Notes: generated by a model from the letters alone, not told the origin. Counted from the first letter of the stretch, positions 52,872 to 61,435 are shown. The stretch: DNA of 64,000 nt from DRPG01 sp964655065 (GCA_964655065.1 CAZZLC010000012.1:1-64000), one strand, 5' to 3'. Made by a program: numbers and translations.

Positions 52872-53683
52872 CACGTGGTCTCCTGGCGGGCGCCCCGGGC
52901 CCGGCGGGCACGGGCGAGGACATCGATGACGGCGACGCGCAGCGAGCTGGCGTCGACGTCGCGGTGGAAGGGGAAAAAGAGGGTGTGGTCGGGCTGCTCG
53001 GTCCGCACGAAGAAGCCGTCGCCATCCAGCCCGGTCATCGCCACGTGCCGCGGAGCGAGGCCGTGCAGCCCGCGGACCATCTCGTCGAGGTTGTGCGCGT
53101 GGTCCTCGTTCATGTGGGCGACCGCACCGGGGGCCGCGGCCACGAGCTCGGGATCCGGGTCGCGGAGCAGCGCGGACCCATCGAACCAGCAGATCTTGCC
53201 GAAGCCCGCGATGTAGCGGACCTTCTTGATCTCCTCCATGCGCCAGAAGCCGAAGTCGTGCGTCGCGCGATAGCCGTCGGCCCCCGGAACCCGCTCGCGA
53301 TACCGGGCCGCGATCGACGGAATCTCCGGGTCGTCCCACGAGACCGGTGCCCAGCTTCCCATCAGCGTCACCCGCCAGCCGGTCTGCGGGTCGCCTTCGA
53401 CCCCGGGCTGGCGCACGAAGAGCGACCCTCGTGGGTCACGGCGCAGGTTGGCCGTGTGTGTCGCGATCGTCGCGGTGAGAATCACCGGACGGCCCCGGGC
53501 GTCCAGCGCGAACGGCACCACCGAGCCAAAGGCGTAGCCCGCGACCTCGCGGTGGACCGCGGTCGTGCACAGCGTGCCGCTCGTCGTGGTCAGGAGCCAC
53601 GAGCGTGTCGCCGCGGCGGGATCGTCGGCGAACGCAGCCTCTGCGGCCAGAATCGAGTCAGGATGGTCTTCGGCACTGTCCAA
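52871..53683 (-). CDS. hugZ: HugZ-type heme utilisation protein
   Basis: A 270-residue protein of the pyridoxamine-phosphate-oxidase-like split-barrel family used for heme (HugZ/HutZ): 'GTLCTTAVHREVAGYAFGSVVPFALDARGRPVILTATIATHTANLRRDPRGSLFV'. The C-terminal DUF2470 domain starts at 'AVAHMNEDHAHNLDEM', the heme-ligand region in HugZ. It would bind and degrade heme in the cytoplasm to free iron. The start is a TTG with GGAGGTG at ideal spacing. First gene of the heme operon, behind two Fur-like sites. Confidence 0.88.
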   Translation of the reverse strand: MDSAEDHPDSILAAEAAFADDPAAATRSWLLTTTSGTLCTTAVHREVAGYAFGSVVPFALDARGRPVILTATIATHTANLRRDPRGSLFVRQPGVEGDPQTGWRVTLMGSWAPVSWDDPEIPSIAARYRERVPGADGYRATHDFGFWRMEEIKKVRYIAGFGKICWFDGSALLRDPDPELVAAAPGAVAHMNEDHAHNLDEMVRGLHGLAPRHVAMTGLDGDGFFVRTEQPDHTLFFPFHRDVDASSLRVAVIDVLARARRARGARQETT

Positions 53684-53721
53684 TCGCCACCTCCACGTCG
53701 GTCTTCATCGGGGATGGTGTG

Positions 53722-53744
53722 TTGATAATGACTTTCATTTTCAA
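53722..53744. promoter_or_regulatory. Fur-box-like palindrome 1, upstream of heme operon
   Basis: Left arm TTGATAATGA and right arm TCATTTTCAA with 3 nt between. The inner 19 bp agree at 15 positions with the E. coli Fur consensus. It lies 39 nt before the hugZ start, where a repressor would block transcription. Confidence 0.75.
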
Positions 53745-53750
53745 GTCGAG

Positions 53751-53773
53751 CTGAAAATGATTATCGTTTTCAA
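53751..53773. promoter_or_regulatory. Fur-box-like palindrome 2, upstream of heme operon
   Basis: Left arm CTGAAAATGA and right arm TCGTTTTCAA with 3 nt between. Its centre is 29 bp from that of the first box, close to three helical turns, so the two could be occupied on one face of DNA. Very AT-rich against the GC-rich background. Confidence 0.75.
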
Positions 53774-53937
53774 TAAGGTGATTTGGTCCCCGATCCTCGT
53801 GTCGCGACACCAGGATCGTGAATGAGATCGCGGGGGAGGGCTTGCGCTGACGCAAGACGCCTTTCCCTTTCTGGAGCTACGTCTGCCTGGGTGCAGTGCT
53901 TACCCTTTCGCCATCGACAGGAGCCCAGGAGGCCACC

Positions 53938-54630
53938 ATGCAGATGGAGATTCGCCGCGCGGCCGATCGCGGCCACGCCGACCACGGCTGGCTCGACACG
54001 AACCACACCTTCAGCTTCGCCGGCTACTACGACCCCCGCTTCGTGGGATTCGGTGCCCTGCGGGTGATCAACCAGGACCGGGTGATCGGCGGCCGGGGCT
54101 TCGGCACGCACCCGCATCGCGACATGGAGATCATCTCCTACGTCGTCGAGGGCGCGCTCGAGCACCGCGACACCATCGGGACGGGGTCGGTCATTCGACC
54201 GGGCGAGGTCCAGGTCATGTCGGCAGGTACCGGGGTCGCCCACAGCGAGTTCAACCACCACCAGGACCAGCTCCTCCACTTCCTGCAGATCTGGGTGCTT
54301 CCACGCCACGGCGGGAACCCCCCACGCTACGACCAGAAGGCGTTTGCCGAGGACGGTGACCCCGTGACGCTGGTGGTGAGCGGCGACGGGCGGGCGGGCT
54401 CGCTGCAGATCGACCAGGATGTCGACTTGTACCGGGTCCTCCTGGACGAGCAGGCGTCTCGGGAGGTCTCGCTGCGCCACCGCCGGGCCTGGGTGCAGGT
54501 CATCGACGGCGAGCTGGTCGTCAACGACGTGATCTTGAGGCCTGGCGATGGTCTGGCGATCGTCGACGCCGAGACGCTCGTGCTCACGGCCAACGAGAAC
54601 GTCCACGCCCTCCTCTTCGACCTCGAGTAA
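53938..54630 (+). CDS. Pirin-family protein (YhaK type)
   Basis: A 230-residue bicupin. The N-terminal cupin holds the metal-binding set in 'GTHPHRDMEIISYVVEGALEHRD' and 'MSAGTGVAHSEFNHH'. 'LQIWVLP' and the C-terminal cupin ('VQVIDGELVVNDVILRPGDGLAI') complete the fold. Some pirins act as quercetinases, others as redox-linked regulators; which applies is unknown. AGGAGG sits before the ATG. It precedes hmgA by 15 nt and is probably co-transcribed. Confidence 0.92.
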   Translation: MQMEIRRAADRGHADHGWLDTNHTFSFAGYYDPRFVGFGALRVINQDRVIGGRGFGTHPHRDMEIISYVVEGALEHRDTIGTGSVIRPGEVQVMSAGTGVAHSEFNHHQDQLLHFLQIWVLPRHGGNPPRYDQKAFAEDGDPVTLVVSGDGRAGSLQIDQDVDLYRVLLDEQASREVSLRHRRAWVQVIDGELVVNDVILRPGDGLAIVDAETLVLTANENVHALLFDLE

Positions 54631-54645
54631 GCCAAGGGAGCCCAG

Positions 54646-55935
54646 ATGTCCGAGCCACTCCGCTACCAGACCGGCTTCGGGAACCACCTCGCCACCGAGG
54701 CGGTTCCCGGCACGCTACCTCCACGTGGCAACACGCCGAAGGAGGTCGCTCACGGGCTCTTCGCCGAGCAGATCAACGGGACCGGCTTCACGGTCGAGCG
54801 TGCCGCGAATCTCCGGACGTGGATGTATCGGCTGCGGCCGGCCATCCACTCGGGGCGGTTCACCGCGATCGCTCCGCCGGGACGGTTCTCGGGCCGCTTC
54901 GAGGACGCCGTCCCGACGCCGGAGCCGCTGCGCTTCCGGCCCATGCCGTTGCCGACCGAACCGGTGGACTTCCTCGACGGGATGGCGACGTTTGCCGGTG
55001 CTGGTGACCCCGCGCTACGCCAGGGCCTCGCCATTCACCTGTTCGCGGCCTCGGCCGACATGCAGCGGGTGTTCTCGAACGTCGACGGGGACCTGCTCGT
55101 CGCGCCAGAGCACGGAACGCTGCGCGTCCGGACCGAGCTCGGCGTTCTCGAGGCCCGACCTGGGGAGATCGTGACCGTGCCCCGAGGCATCCGCTTCGAG
55201 GTGACCTTGCCCGACGGGCCCGCGCGCGGCTTCGTGGCGGAGCTCTTCGAGGGGCACTTCCAGCTTCCCGAGCGGGGGCTGATCGGGGCCAACGGGCTGG
55301 CTGACGAGCGGCACTTCCGTGCGCCCGTCGCCGCCTACGAGGACCGCGCCGAGCCCACCACCATCGTGGTGAAGCAGGCGGGGAGGTTCTTTCAGACCGA
55401 GGCACCGAACTCACCCTTCGACGTCGTGGCCTGGCACGGTCGGTACGCTCCTTTCGTCTACGACCTGCGCACGTTCGCGTCCTACGGGTCGGTGAGCTTC
55501 GACCACCCGGATCCGTCCGTGCTCACGGTGCTCACGTCACCCCACGACGACCACGGCAACAACGCGATCGACGTCGGAGTGTTCCTCGGCCGCTGGGACC
55601 CCACCGAGGACACCTTCCGTCCGCCGTACTTCCACCGCAACGCCGCGGTGGAGTTCAACGCCGTGATCAGCTCGCTGCACACGACCGGTCCCTACCCGGC
55701 GGGCGCGTTCAGCTTCACGCCGAACCTCACCCCTCACGGTGTCTCGCCAGCGTCGCACCGATCGGCCTCTCGGGCACCCGACACGCCGACGCGCGGTTCG
55801 GACGACAGCATCTGGCTGCAGTTCGAGAGCACCTACACCCTGTCGGTGATGCCCGCGTTTCTCGACGGGGATCAGCGCGACACCGACTTCCTCGCGACGT
55901 TCGACGGGTTCGACACCGGCGACCTCGTCGGCTGA
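54646..55935 (+). CDS. hmgA: Homogentisate 1,2-dioxygenase
   Basis: Opens the ring of homogentisate in tyrosine/phenylalanine breakdown to give maleylacetoacetate. The 429 residues match the family length. 'YQTGFGNHLATEAVPGTLP' is the N-terminal signature. 'DVVAWHGRYAPFVYDLRTF', 'YFHRNAAVEFNAVISSLH' and 'FTPNLTPHGVSPASH' supply the His and Glu iron ligands near the C-terminus. The next pathway steps are not adjacent. Its stop is 1 nt from that of the convergent bfd gene. Confidence 0.96.
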   Translation: MSEPLRYQTGFGNHLATEAVPGTLPPRGNTPKEVAHGLFAEQINGTGFTVERAANLRTWMYRLRPAIHSGRFTAIAPPGRFSGRFEDAVPTPEPLRFRPMPLPTEPVDFLDGMATFAGAGDPALRQGLAIHLFAASADMQRVFSNVDGDLLVAPEHGTLRVRTELGVLEARPGEIVTVPRGIRFEVTLPDGPARGFVAELFEGHFQLPERGLIGANGLADERHFRAPVAAYEDRAEPTTIVVKQAGRFFQTEAPNSPFDVVAWHGRYAPFVYDLRTFASYGSVSFDHPDPSVLTVLTSPHDDHGNNAIDVGVFLGRWDPTEDTFRPPYFHRNAAVEFNAVISSLHTTGPYPAGAFSFTPNLTPHGVSPASHRSASRAPDTPTRGSDDSIWLQFESTYTLSVMPAFLDGDQRDTDFLATFDGFDTGDLVG

Positions 55936-55936
55936 C

Positions 55937-56152
55937 CTACTTCGCCGCGAGCGACGGTGGACTGTCCTCGTCGCCGTCGCGCGGGGTCTCGGCTCGTGCG
56001 TCGGCGACGATGCGCTTGAGGTCGCACTTGCACTGCCCGCAGTGCGAACCTGCGCCCGTGGTCCGAACCAGGTCGGGAACGGAGTTGCAACCTGCGCGGA
56101 CCGCTTGACGTAGCTCGCGGTCGGACGCTCCTTCGCACAGACAGAGGATCAT
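55937..56152 (-). CDS. bfd: Bacterioferritin-associated ferredoxin
   Basis: A 71-residue [2Fe-2S] protein with the BFD pattern: 'CLCEGASDRELRQAVRAG' at the start (Cys4, Cys6) and 'GSHCGQC' (Cys38, Cys41), in the CxC...CxxC spacing of Bfd. It reduces stored ferric iron in bacterioferritin for release when iron is short. The charged 20-residue C-terminal tail is extra. A Fur-like palindrome ends 18 nt before its start. No bacterioferritin gene is adjacent. Confidence 0.9.
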   Translation of the reverse strand: MILCLCEGASDRELRQAVRAGCNSVPDLVRTTGAGSHCGQCKCDLKRIVADARAETPRDGDEDSPPSLAAK

Positions 56153-56169
56153 GGTCCGGGCCCCCAGTG

Positions 56170-56192
56170 TTGAAAATGATATCCGATTTCAA
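56170..56192. promoter_or_regulatory. Fur-box-like palindrome upstream of bfd
   Basis: Left arm TTGAAAATGA and right arm CCGATTTCAA with 3 nt between. The left arm is near-identical to those of the two boxes at 53722-53773, so the three define one motif in this genome. Confidence 0.65.
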
Positions 56193-56245
56193 CAAGGGGG
56201 ACAACCCCGGCTGCAACCGCTCGGGAACCGAGGCAGGAAGCGTCG

Positions 56246-56671
56246 CTAAACCTCGGGTTGGAGGTACTGATCCCGCACGTGGCGGAGCACGTCGGTCGTG
56301 GTCACGATCCCCACGAGGTTGCCGACTCCGTCCACCACGGGCAGTGAGTGGAATCGCCCATCGGCGAAGACCTCGACTGCGTCGCGTACGGACTGGTGGG
56401 AGCGCAGGGTCGTGACGCGGGCCTGCATGACCTCGGCCAAGGTCTTGGTGTGGTCGAGGACGAGATGGTCGGCGTTGCCGTCGATCGAGAAGCTCACGCG
56501 CATGAGGTCCGTGGCCGAGACGATGCCGACGAGCCGAGTGCCGTCGAGCACCGGAACGTGGTGGAAGCCGCCTCCGGTCATCAGTCGGCTGACCTCGGCG
56601 AGCGGTTGACCGATCTGAACTGCGGTGGGGCCGCGGGTCATGATGGACGTGATCGGTTCGGTGCGACGCAT
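56246..56671 (-). CDS. Two-CBS-domain protein
   Basis: A 141-residue protein made only of a CBS pair (Bateman module): 'SIMTRGPTAVQIGQPLAEVSRLMTGGGFHHVPVLDGTRLVGIVSATDLMR' and 'VMQARVTTLRSHQSVRDAVEVFADGRFHSLPVVDGVGNLVGIVTTTDVLRHV'. Such pairs sense adenine nucleotides or similar ligands and usually control a partner. No partner is fused. CAGGAGG precedes the ATG. Lies between bfd and the DnaJ-type gene. Confidence 0.92.
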   Translation of the reverse strand: MRRTEPITSIMTRGPTAVQIGQPLAEVSRLMTGGGFHHVPVLDGTRLVGIVSATDLMRVSFSIDGNADHLVLDHTKTLAEVMQARVTTLRSHQSVRDAVEVFADGRFHSLPVVDGVGNLVGIVTTTDVLRHVRDQYLQPEV

Positions 56672-56919
56672 GCTGGCCTCCTGGGCCTGGGCCCCACGGT
56701 GGGGCGCCGGAGGTGAGGAGTGCAGTTGGCGTGCCCATCTGCCGTCGTGGGTTCGGGGCGAAGGCCACGAAGGGCCAGCGAGGCCGTTCTCCGGGAGGCC
56801 GGACGAGGGTCCGAGAGGCCGCCGAGGTCGCCCCCCAGCCGACCCGACGCTCCGGTCGCCGCGGGCGAAAGCGCCCAGGTCACTGGGTCAGGCGCACCGC
56901 TCCCCGTCGATCCCCGCGG

Positions 56920-57804
56920 TCACGCCACGTCCCGATAGAGCGCGTCACGCGGGTGCTCGCGGTACCCCTGCTCGAGCTGCTCGATCGCGTCGCCGAGCGC
57001 GTCCAGGTCCACGGCGTCGGGCAGTCGGACGTCGATGTGGGCGTACAGGTCGCCCGCGACCCCCCGTCGCGTCACGCCCTTGCCCCGTGCCCGAAGGGTC
57101 TGGCCGGACTGGGTACCCGCCGGCACCCGGAGTTTGATCGCGCCGTCCAGAGTCGGCACCGAAACCGTGCTTCCCCGAAGGGCTTCGCCCAACGTGACGG
57201 GCACGTCGACGTGGAGATCCTCCCCTTCGCGACGGAAGCGCGGGTGTGGAGCGACCTCGAGCGTCAACAACAGATCACCGGGGGCTCCGGTGGCGAGGCT
57301 CGGGCGACCCTGGCCCTCCAGGCGCAGGGTCTCGCCGTCACGGACGCCGGGCGGAATGCGGACGTTCATCGTGCGGCCATCGCCGAACGACAGCGCCTGC
57401 TGCCCCCCGCGAGCGGCCTCGGCGAAGGAGAGCCGCAGCCGCGCTCGGGTGACCGACGGTCCACGATCCATCTGGGAGAAGAACCCGCCGAACAGGTCGT
57501 CGAGGTCGATCCCCTCGGCACCGAACCCCGGGGGGACGCCCCGCGAGGACGCCTGGCGCGCATAGTCAGGGTCGAAACCTGACTCGAGCGCGATGGGGCC
57601 GAACTCGTCGAAGAGCCTTCGCTTCTGGGGGTCGGAGAGCACGTCGAACGCGGACCCGATCTCCTTGAAGCGGGCCGCGGCGTCGGGGTTGTCGGGGTTG
57701 CGGTCGGGGTGCCATTGCTTGGCCAGGGCGCGGTACGCCTTCTTGATGTCGTCGTCGGACGCATCGCGCGGCACGCCCAGCACCCGGTAGGGATCCTGGT
57801 TCAT
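56920..57804 (-). CDS. DnaJ-class co-chaperone (CbpA type)
   Basis: A 294-residue Hsp40. The J domain (about 4-70) has the HPD motif in 'LAKQWHPDRNPDNPDAA'. A short Gly/Phe part ('DDLFGGFF') is followed directly by the two C-terminal substrate-binding domains (about 120-260, 'VRIPPGVRDGETLRLEGQG', 'GDLLLTLEVAPHPRFRREGEDLHVDVPVTLGEAL'). The zinc-finger of true DnaJ is absent, so it is CbpA-like. GGAGG sits before the ATG. No dnaK adjacent. Confidence 0.92.
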   Translation of the reverse strand: MNQDPYRVLGVPRDASDDDIKKAYRALAKQWHPDRNPDNPDAAARFKEIGSAFDVLSDPQKRRLFDEFGPIALESGFDPDYARQASSRGVPPGFGAEGIDLDDLFGGFFSQMDRGPSVTRARLRLSFAEAARGGQQALSFGDGRTMNVRIPPGVRDGETLRLEGQGRPSLATGAPGDLLLTLEVAPHPRFRREGEDLHVDVPVTLGEALRGSTVSVPTLDGAIKLRVPAGTQSGQTLRARGKGVTRRGVAGDLYAHIDVRLPDAVDLDALGDAIEQLEQGYREHPRDALYRDVA

Positions 57805-57906
57805 GTCGCCTCCGTTCACTTGGGCGGTCGTTGTCGAGAACCTACGCACCGATGGGCCGAAGGCCAGGGCCGCCATCGGAGGGAGCGCCGGAGTTATGGG
57901 GGGCGC

Positions 57907-58686
57907 ATGGTGCTGCTGATCGGGGCCTGGATCTCGTGTGGGTTGCTGACGCTCTGGGCACTGTACGTGGCCGGTCGCCTCCGCTCGACGTGGTGGGCGA
58001 GGATCGCGCTCCTCGCCGGTTTTGCCCCGATTGGCTGGTTGATCGCACGGCAGGTGCCCTCTCCGAGCCTCGAGCCCTTCGAGCTGCTCGCGCTGGCGCT
58101 GGGGAGCACGGTCCTGCTCGGGGTGTGGGGCACGGCGGTGCACTGGGCTCGTCGCGCCCCGGCGGCGCCGCGGGTCGATGCGTCGCGGATGCGCTGGGTG
58201 CCCCGTCCGAGCCACCGCCCGACCTGGGTGATCGTCGCGGGGCTGTCGACGCTGCTCACTCTGGCGCTCATCGCGCTCGACCGACCACTCGTCGCGATCT
58301 TGCCGTGGCTCGGGGTGCTCCTCGCCCACCGCTGGGCTCATCAGGGGGAGCGTGGCGCGGTGCGGGTGGAGGCCCGGGACGTGGTGCTCGGCGGCGAGCG
58401 CATCCCGATCGACGAGCTGTCGCTCGTCGCGAGGGAGGTGCAGTACCTCGGCCCCCTCCGGCGCGAGCGTCTGGTTCTCCACCACGGCGAACGCCAGCTG
58501 TGCTGGCTGGTCACCGGCAGTCCGGCGGAGGATGTCGTCGCTGTAGAACACCTCCTCCGGAGGCAGCAGGACTTCGCGCTGTCACACGAGGTGGCGCGGG
58601 AGCCGCAGCGACGTCCGCCTGCATGGCTCCGTGACATTCACGAGCGCAGTGCGCGGCCCCTGGAGTCGAGCCGCGACGTTCCGTAG
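57907..58686 (+). CDS. Polytopic membrane protein with C-terminal cytoplasmic domain, function unknown
   Basis: A 259-residue protein with about five hydrophobic helices in the first 155 residues and a C-terminal soluble domain ('RGAVRVEARDVVLGGERIPIDELSLVAREVQYLGPLRRERLVLHHGERQLCWLV') that looks like a small PH-type beta fold. No family is recognised. Divergent from the DnaJ-type gene across 102 bp and convergent with the START-like gene 14 nt away. Confidence 0.68.
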   Translation: MVLLIGAWISCGLLTLWALYVAGRLRSTWWARIALLAGFAPIGWLIARQVPSPSLEPFELLALALGSTVLLGVWGTAVHWARRAPAAPRVDASRMRWVPRPSHRPTWVIVAGLSTLLTLALIALDRPLVAILPWLGVLLAHRWAHQGERGAVRVEARDVVLGGERIPIDELSLVAREVQYLGPLRRERLVLHHGERQLCWLVTGSPAEDVVAVEHLLRRQQDFALSHEVAREPQRRPPAWLRDIHERSARPLESSRDVP

Positions 58687-58700
58687 GGTTCCCCGGCGGC

Positions 58701-59504
58701 TCAGGGCCCGCGCTCGCTCGGGGGGGCGCCTCCGAGATGGGGCACCGGAGCACCGTCGCCCCCCGCCACGGGCGGATGGCCGAGCCGGTAGTGCTGTATC
58801 GCCCAGGTGTTGGCTCGTTCCTCGGCACTGCGCAGCACCGACTCGAGCCGCGACTTGGCGAGCTGTGCGACGATCCAGTCCGGGATCAGCCCGGCCACCG
58901 TGCTCTGAGCCGAGTAGGCAGCGAGGACGTAGCCACCACCGAGGTCGGCCATGGTCCAGGAGCCACGGTTGTCCGGCGTGAAGATCGCGCGCTCGAGATG
59001 CTCGACCGTGATTCCTCGCGGCTTCTGCGCCTCGACGGTGGGACGGACGATCTGCAGGCCGTCCTCCACGAGCACCCAGAGGTGCTCCCAGCAGGCCTGG
59101 CCGGTCTGCTTGGCCATCGCGTGGTTGTTGCGAGACTCGACGACCCACTGGCGGTCCTGCAGCGGGCGGGGCAGGTCGAAGTAGCCGTACCACAGCAGGG
59201 TGTCGGGACCCCGCTTGGCCACGACGAACTCGGTGAGGTCGGGGTCGACCTGAGCGTGGGGGTCCTGCGTGGCAATCCACACGGCCTCGCGGGGTGCCTT
59301 CAGGACGGCCACCCCGATCGCGGCGCTGGGGGCGTCCTTCTTGCGCTCGAGAAAGCGTACGACCTCGCCCTCGACGAGGGACTGCTTCTGCTCCGCGGTC
59401 AGCTCCGGCAGCGGGTGAACCGCCTCGACGCCGCACGCAGCCAGCGCACGGTCGATGTCGCGGATGGTGGGCGCAGCCAGGGCCAGGGAGGAGAGCAGGA
59501 GCAT
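58701..59504 (-). CDS. Secreted START/SRPBCC-like protein
   Basis: A 267-residue exported protein (signal about 1-11). The body ('VEGEVVRFLERKKDAPSAAIGVAVLKAPREAVWIATQDP', 'DRQWVVESRNNHAMA', 'RGSWTMADLGGGYVLAAYSAQSTVAGLIPDWIVAQLAKSRLESVL') follows the helix-grip pattern of START/polyketide-cyclase domains that bind lipids or other hydrophobic ligands. The long helix near the C-terminus ('PDWIVAQLAKSRLESVL') is typical. Convergent with the preceding membrane protein; 15 nt past the lipoprotein gene on the same strand. Confidence 0.75.
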   Translation of the reverse strand: MLLLSSLALAAPTIRDIDRALAACGVEAVHPLPELTAEQKQSLVEGEVVRFLERKKDAPSAAIGVAVLKAPREAVWIATQDPHAQVDPDLTEFVVAKRGPDTLLWYGYFDLPRPLQDRQWVVESRNNHAMAKQTGQACWEHLWVLVEDGLQIVRPTVEAQKPRGITVEHLERAIFTPDNRGSWTMADLGGGYVLAAYSAQSTVAGLIPDWIVAQLAKSRLESVLRSAEERANTWAIQHYRLGHPPVAGGDGAPVPHLGGAPPSERGP

Positions 59505-59519
59505 GGGCAGGCGACTCGA

Positions 59520-60005
59520 CTACTCGAGGCGGAGCGGCGGCGTGTCCAGCTCGACCACCTTGTCACCCTCTTCGTAGATCGAGTTGAAGATCGGCTGGTT
59601 CACCAGCACCTCGTCGGACGCGTCGCCGAGGGTGGCGACCACGCGGTAGTCGATGACCCCGTTACCCCAGCAGTCGCCGGTGTAGGCCTTCAGGTTCGTG
59701 ACGGCGAAGGTGAACGTTCCGCCAGCAGCGGAGGTGGCCGTGCCGAGCGGCGGGGGCGGCAGGAACGTGAAGTCCTGGAGCTCCACCGTCACGCCCGACG
59801 CGGGCTGACCGCCCACTCCGAGCACGACCCCCTCGAAGACGAGGTCGTGGTAGACGATCTCCCCGCAGGGGTTCGCGAACTCGTAGGGCTCGCCCGTGCT
59901 TCCGGTGGCTACGGGTTCACCGGTCTCGCCAGGCGCCTCGACCTCGCCCGTGCACCCGACGACGAGGAGGAGCCACCCGACCGAGCCAGCAATCGCGTTC
60001 TGCAT
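59520..60005 (-). CDS. Small lipoprotein with carboxypeptidase-regulatory-like domain
   Basis: A 161-residue predicted lipoprotein: 'MQNAIAGSVGWLLLVVGC' ends in a lipobox at Cys18. A Glu/Gly/Thr-rich tether leads to a beta-sandwich-like domain ('LVFEGVVLGVGGQPASGVTVELQDFTF', 'AGGTFTFAVTNLKAYTGDCWGNGVIDYRVVAT') resembling carboxypeptidase-regulatory-like (Ig-type) folds. Function unknown. Precedes the START-like gene by 15 nt, so the two exported products may be made together. Confidence 0.72.
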   Translation of the reverse strand: MQNAIAGSVGWLLLVVGCTGEVEAPGETGEPVATGSTGEPYEFANPCGEIVYHDLVFEGVVLGVGGQPASGVTVELQDFTFLPPPPLGTATSAAGGTFTFAVTNLKAYTGDCWGNGVIDYRVVATLGDASDEVLVNQPIFNSIYEEGDKVVELDTPPLRLE

Positions 60006-60041
60006 GGCGGGCGATTTAACGTGGGCGTGCCGGTCTGGCCG

Positions 60042-60101
60042 AAGGAAAAGGGGCTGGGTGGGAATGTCCCATGCGAGCCCACGACGACTCCCCACCCAGC
60101 C
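60042..60101 (-). terminator. gltA: Probable gltA terminator
   Basis: Perfect 11-bp stem: GGCTGGGTGGG (60052-60062) and CCCACCCAGCC (60091-60101), with a 28-nt loop. Read on the minus strand it is followed by a CCTTTTCCTT tract. It lies 77 nt after the gltA stop and ahead of the lipoprotein start, as expected for an intrinsic terminator. Confidence 0.6.
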
Positions 60102-60178
60102 AGACTCACCCTGAACTGCACGTACGCTGCGACGCCCCCGACTGCGTGTCGCGAAGCGTCCCGGACGGACTGCCGCGG

Positions 60179-61435
60179 TCAGCGGGGCAGGAAGTCGCGT
60201 GCGTTCTCACCGGTGTAGACCTGCCTGGGACGGTGGATGCGGTAGCCACCCTCACTGTCGCGCATCTCCTTCCAGTGCGCGATCCAGCCCCGGAGCCGAC
60301 CCAGCGCCAACATGACCGAGAACATCCACGTGGGAAAGCCCATCGCCCGAAAGATGATGCCCGAGTAGAAGTCGACGTTCGGGTAGAGCCGGCGCTCGAC
60401 GAAGTACTCGTCGTTCAGAGCGGCCTGCTCGAGCTGGGTGGCGAGATCGAGCAGCGGGTCGTGGATGCCGAGCTCGTCGAAGATGCGGTCCGCAGCGCCC
60501 TTGAGCAGCCGTGCGCGCGGGTCGAAGTTCTTGTAGACGCGGTGGCCGAAGCCCATGAGGCGGACCTCACGGCGCTTGACCCGGTCGAGGAACGTCGAGA
60601 GCGGCTCGCCGCTGGCCTGGATGCGCTCGAGCATCTCGATCACGGCCTGGTTCGCGCCGCCGTGGCGGGGTCCCCAGAGCGCGCACACGGCGGCCGAGAT
60701 GGAGGCATAGAGGTTGGCCTCGCTGCTGCCGACCATCCGCATCGTCGACGTCGAGCAGTTCTGTTCGTGGTCCGCGTGCAGGACGAGCAGCATGTTGAGT
60801 GCGTCCACCAGAACCGGGGAGAGCTCGTACTCCTCGGATGGAACCGCGAACATCATGCGCAGGAAGTTGGCGGGGAACGACAGTCCGTTCTGCGGATAGA
60901 TGAACGGCTGGCCCACGGATTTCTTGTGGGCGAACGCGGCGAGCGTCTTGGACTTCGCGATGATGCGGATGATGTTGAGGTCGGTCTCCTCGGGAGTGTC
61001 CGGATAGAACGTGGCCATCGAGGCGATCATCGATGCCATGATGCCCATCGGGTGAGCCGACGGGGGGTACCCCTCGAAGAACTTCTTCATGTCTTCGTGG
61101 AGCAGGGTGTGGTGGGTGAGCTCGTCGCGGAACCGGTCGAGCTCCTCGTTCGAGGGGCGATGGCCGTAGATGAGCAGGTAGCAGACCTCGACGAAGGTCG
61201 CGTGCTGGGCGACCTGCTCGATCGGGTACCCCCGATAACGGAGGATGCCCTTCTCACCGTCGATGAAGGTGATCGCGGACTTGACGGCACCGGTGTTGCC
61301 GTAGCCGTCGTCGAGCGTGACCAGCCCGGCTTCCGCGCGGAGCTTTCCGATGTCGACCGCGACTTCTCCCTCGGTCCCGACGACGACCGGCAGCTCGTAC
61401 TCCCTTCCACCTACAGTAAGCTTAGCAGTGTCCAT
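60179..61435 (-). CDS. gltA: Citrate synthase (type II)
   Basis: Condenses oxaloacetate and acetyl-CoA to citrate, the first TCA-cycle step. The 418 residues match the hexameric type II enzymes. 'GILRYRGYPIEQVAQHATFVEVCYLLIYG', 'LHADHEQNCSTSTMRMVGSSEANLYASISAAVCALWGPRHGGANQAV' and 'LMGFGHRVYKNFDPRA' hold the catalytic His and Asp residues. ATG with GAGAGGAG upstream is preferred to one 30 nt earlier. A likely terminator follows. Divergent from the DUF445 gene. Confidence 0.97.
   Translation of the reverse strand: MDTAKLTVGGREYELPVVVGTEGEVAVDIGKLRAEAGLVTLDDGYGNTGAVKSAITFIDGEKGILRYRGYPIEQVAQHATFVEVCYLLIYGHRPSNEELDRFRDELTHHTLLHEDMKKFFEGYPPSAHPMGIMASMIASMATFYPDTPEETDLNIIRIIAKSKTLAAFAHKKSVGQPFIYPQNGLSFPANFLRMMFAVPSEEYELSPVLVDALNMLLVLHADHEQNCSTSTMRMVGSSEANLYASISAAVCALWGPRHGGANQAVIEMLERIQASGEPLSTFLDRVKRREVRLMGFGHRVYKNFDPRARLLKGAADRIFDELGIHDPLLDLATQLEQAALNDEYFVERRLYPNVDFYSGIIFRAMGFPTWMFSVMLALGRLRGWIAHWKEMRDSEGGYRIHRPRQVYTGENARDFLPR

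Noticed and set aside
50217..53216. 999-codon plus-strand open frame
   Set aside because: Antisense to the TonB-dependent receptor and double-HmuY genes; no recognisable domain.
56672..56919. 248-bp gap between the CBS and DnaJ-type genes searched for tRNA or small RNA
   Set aside because: No tRNA arm pattern, conserved hairpin with T-run or ribosome-binding site seen.
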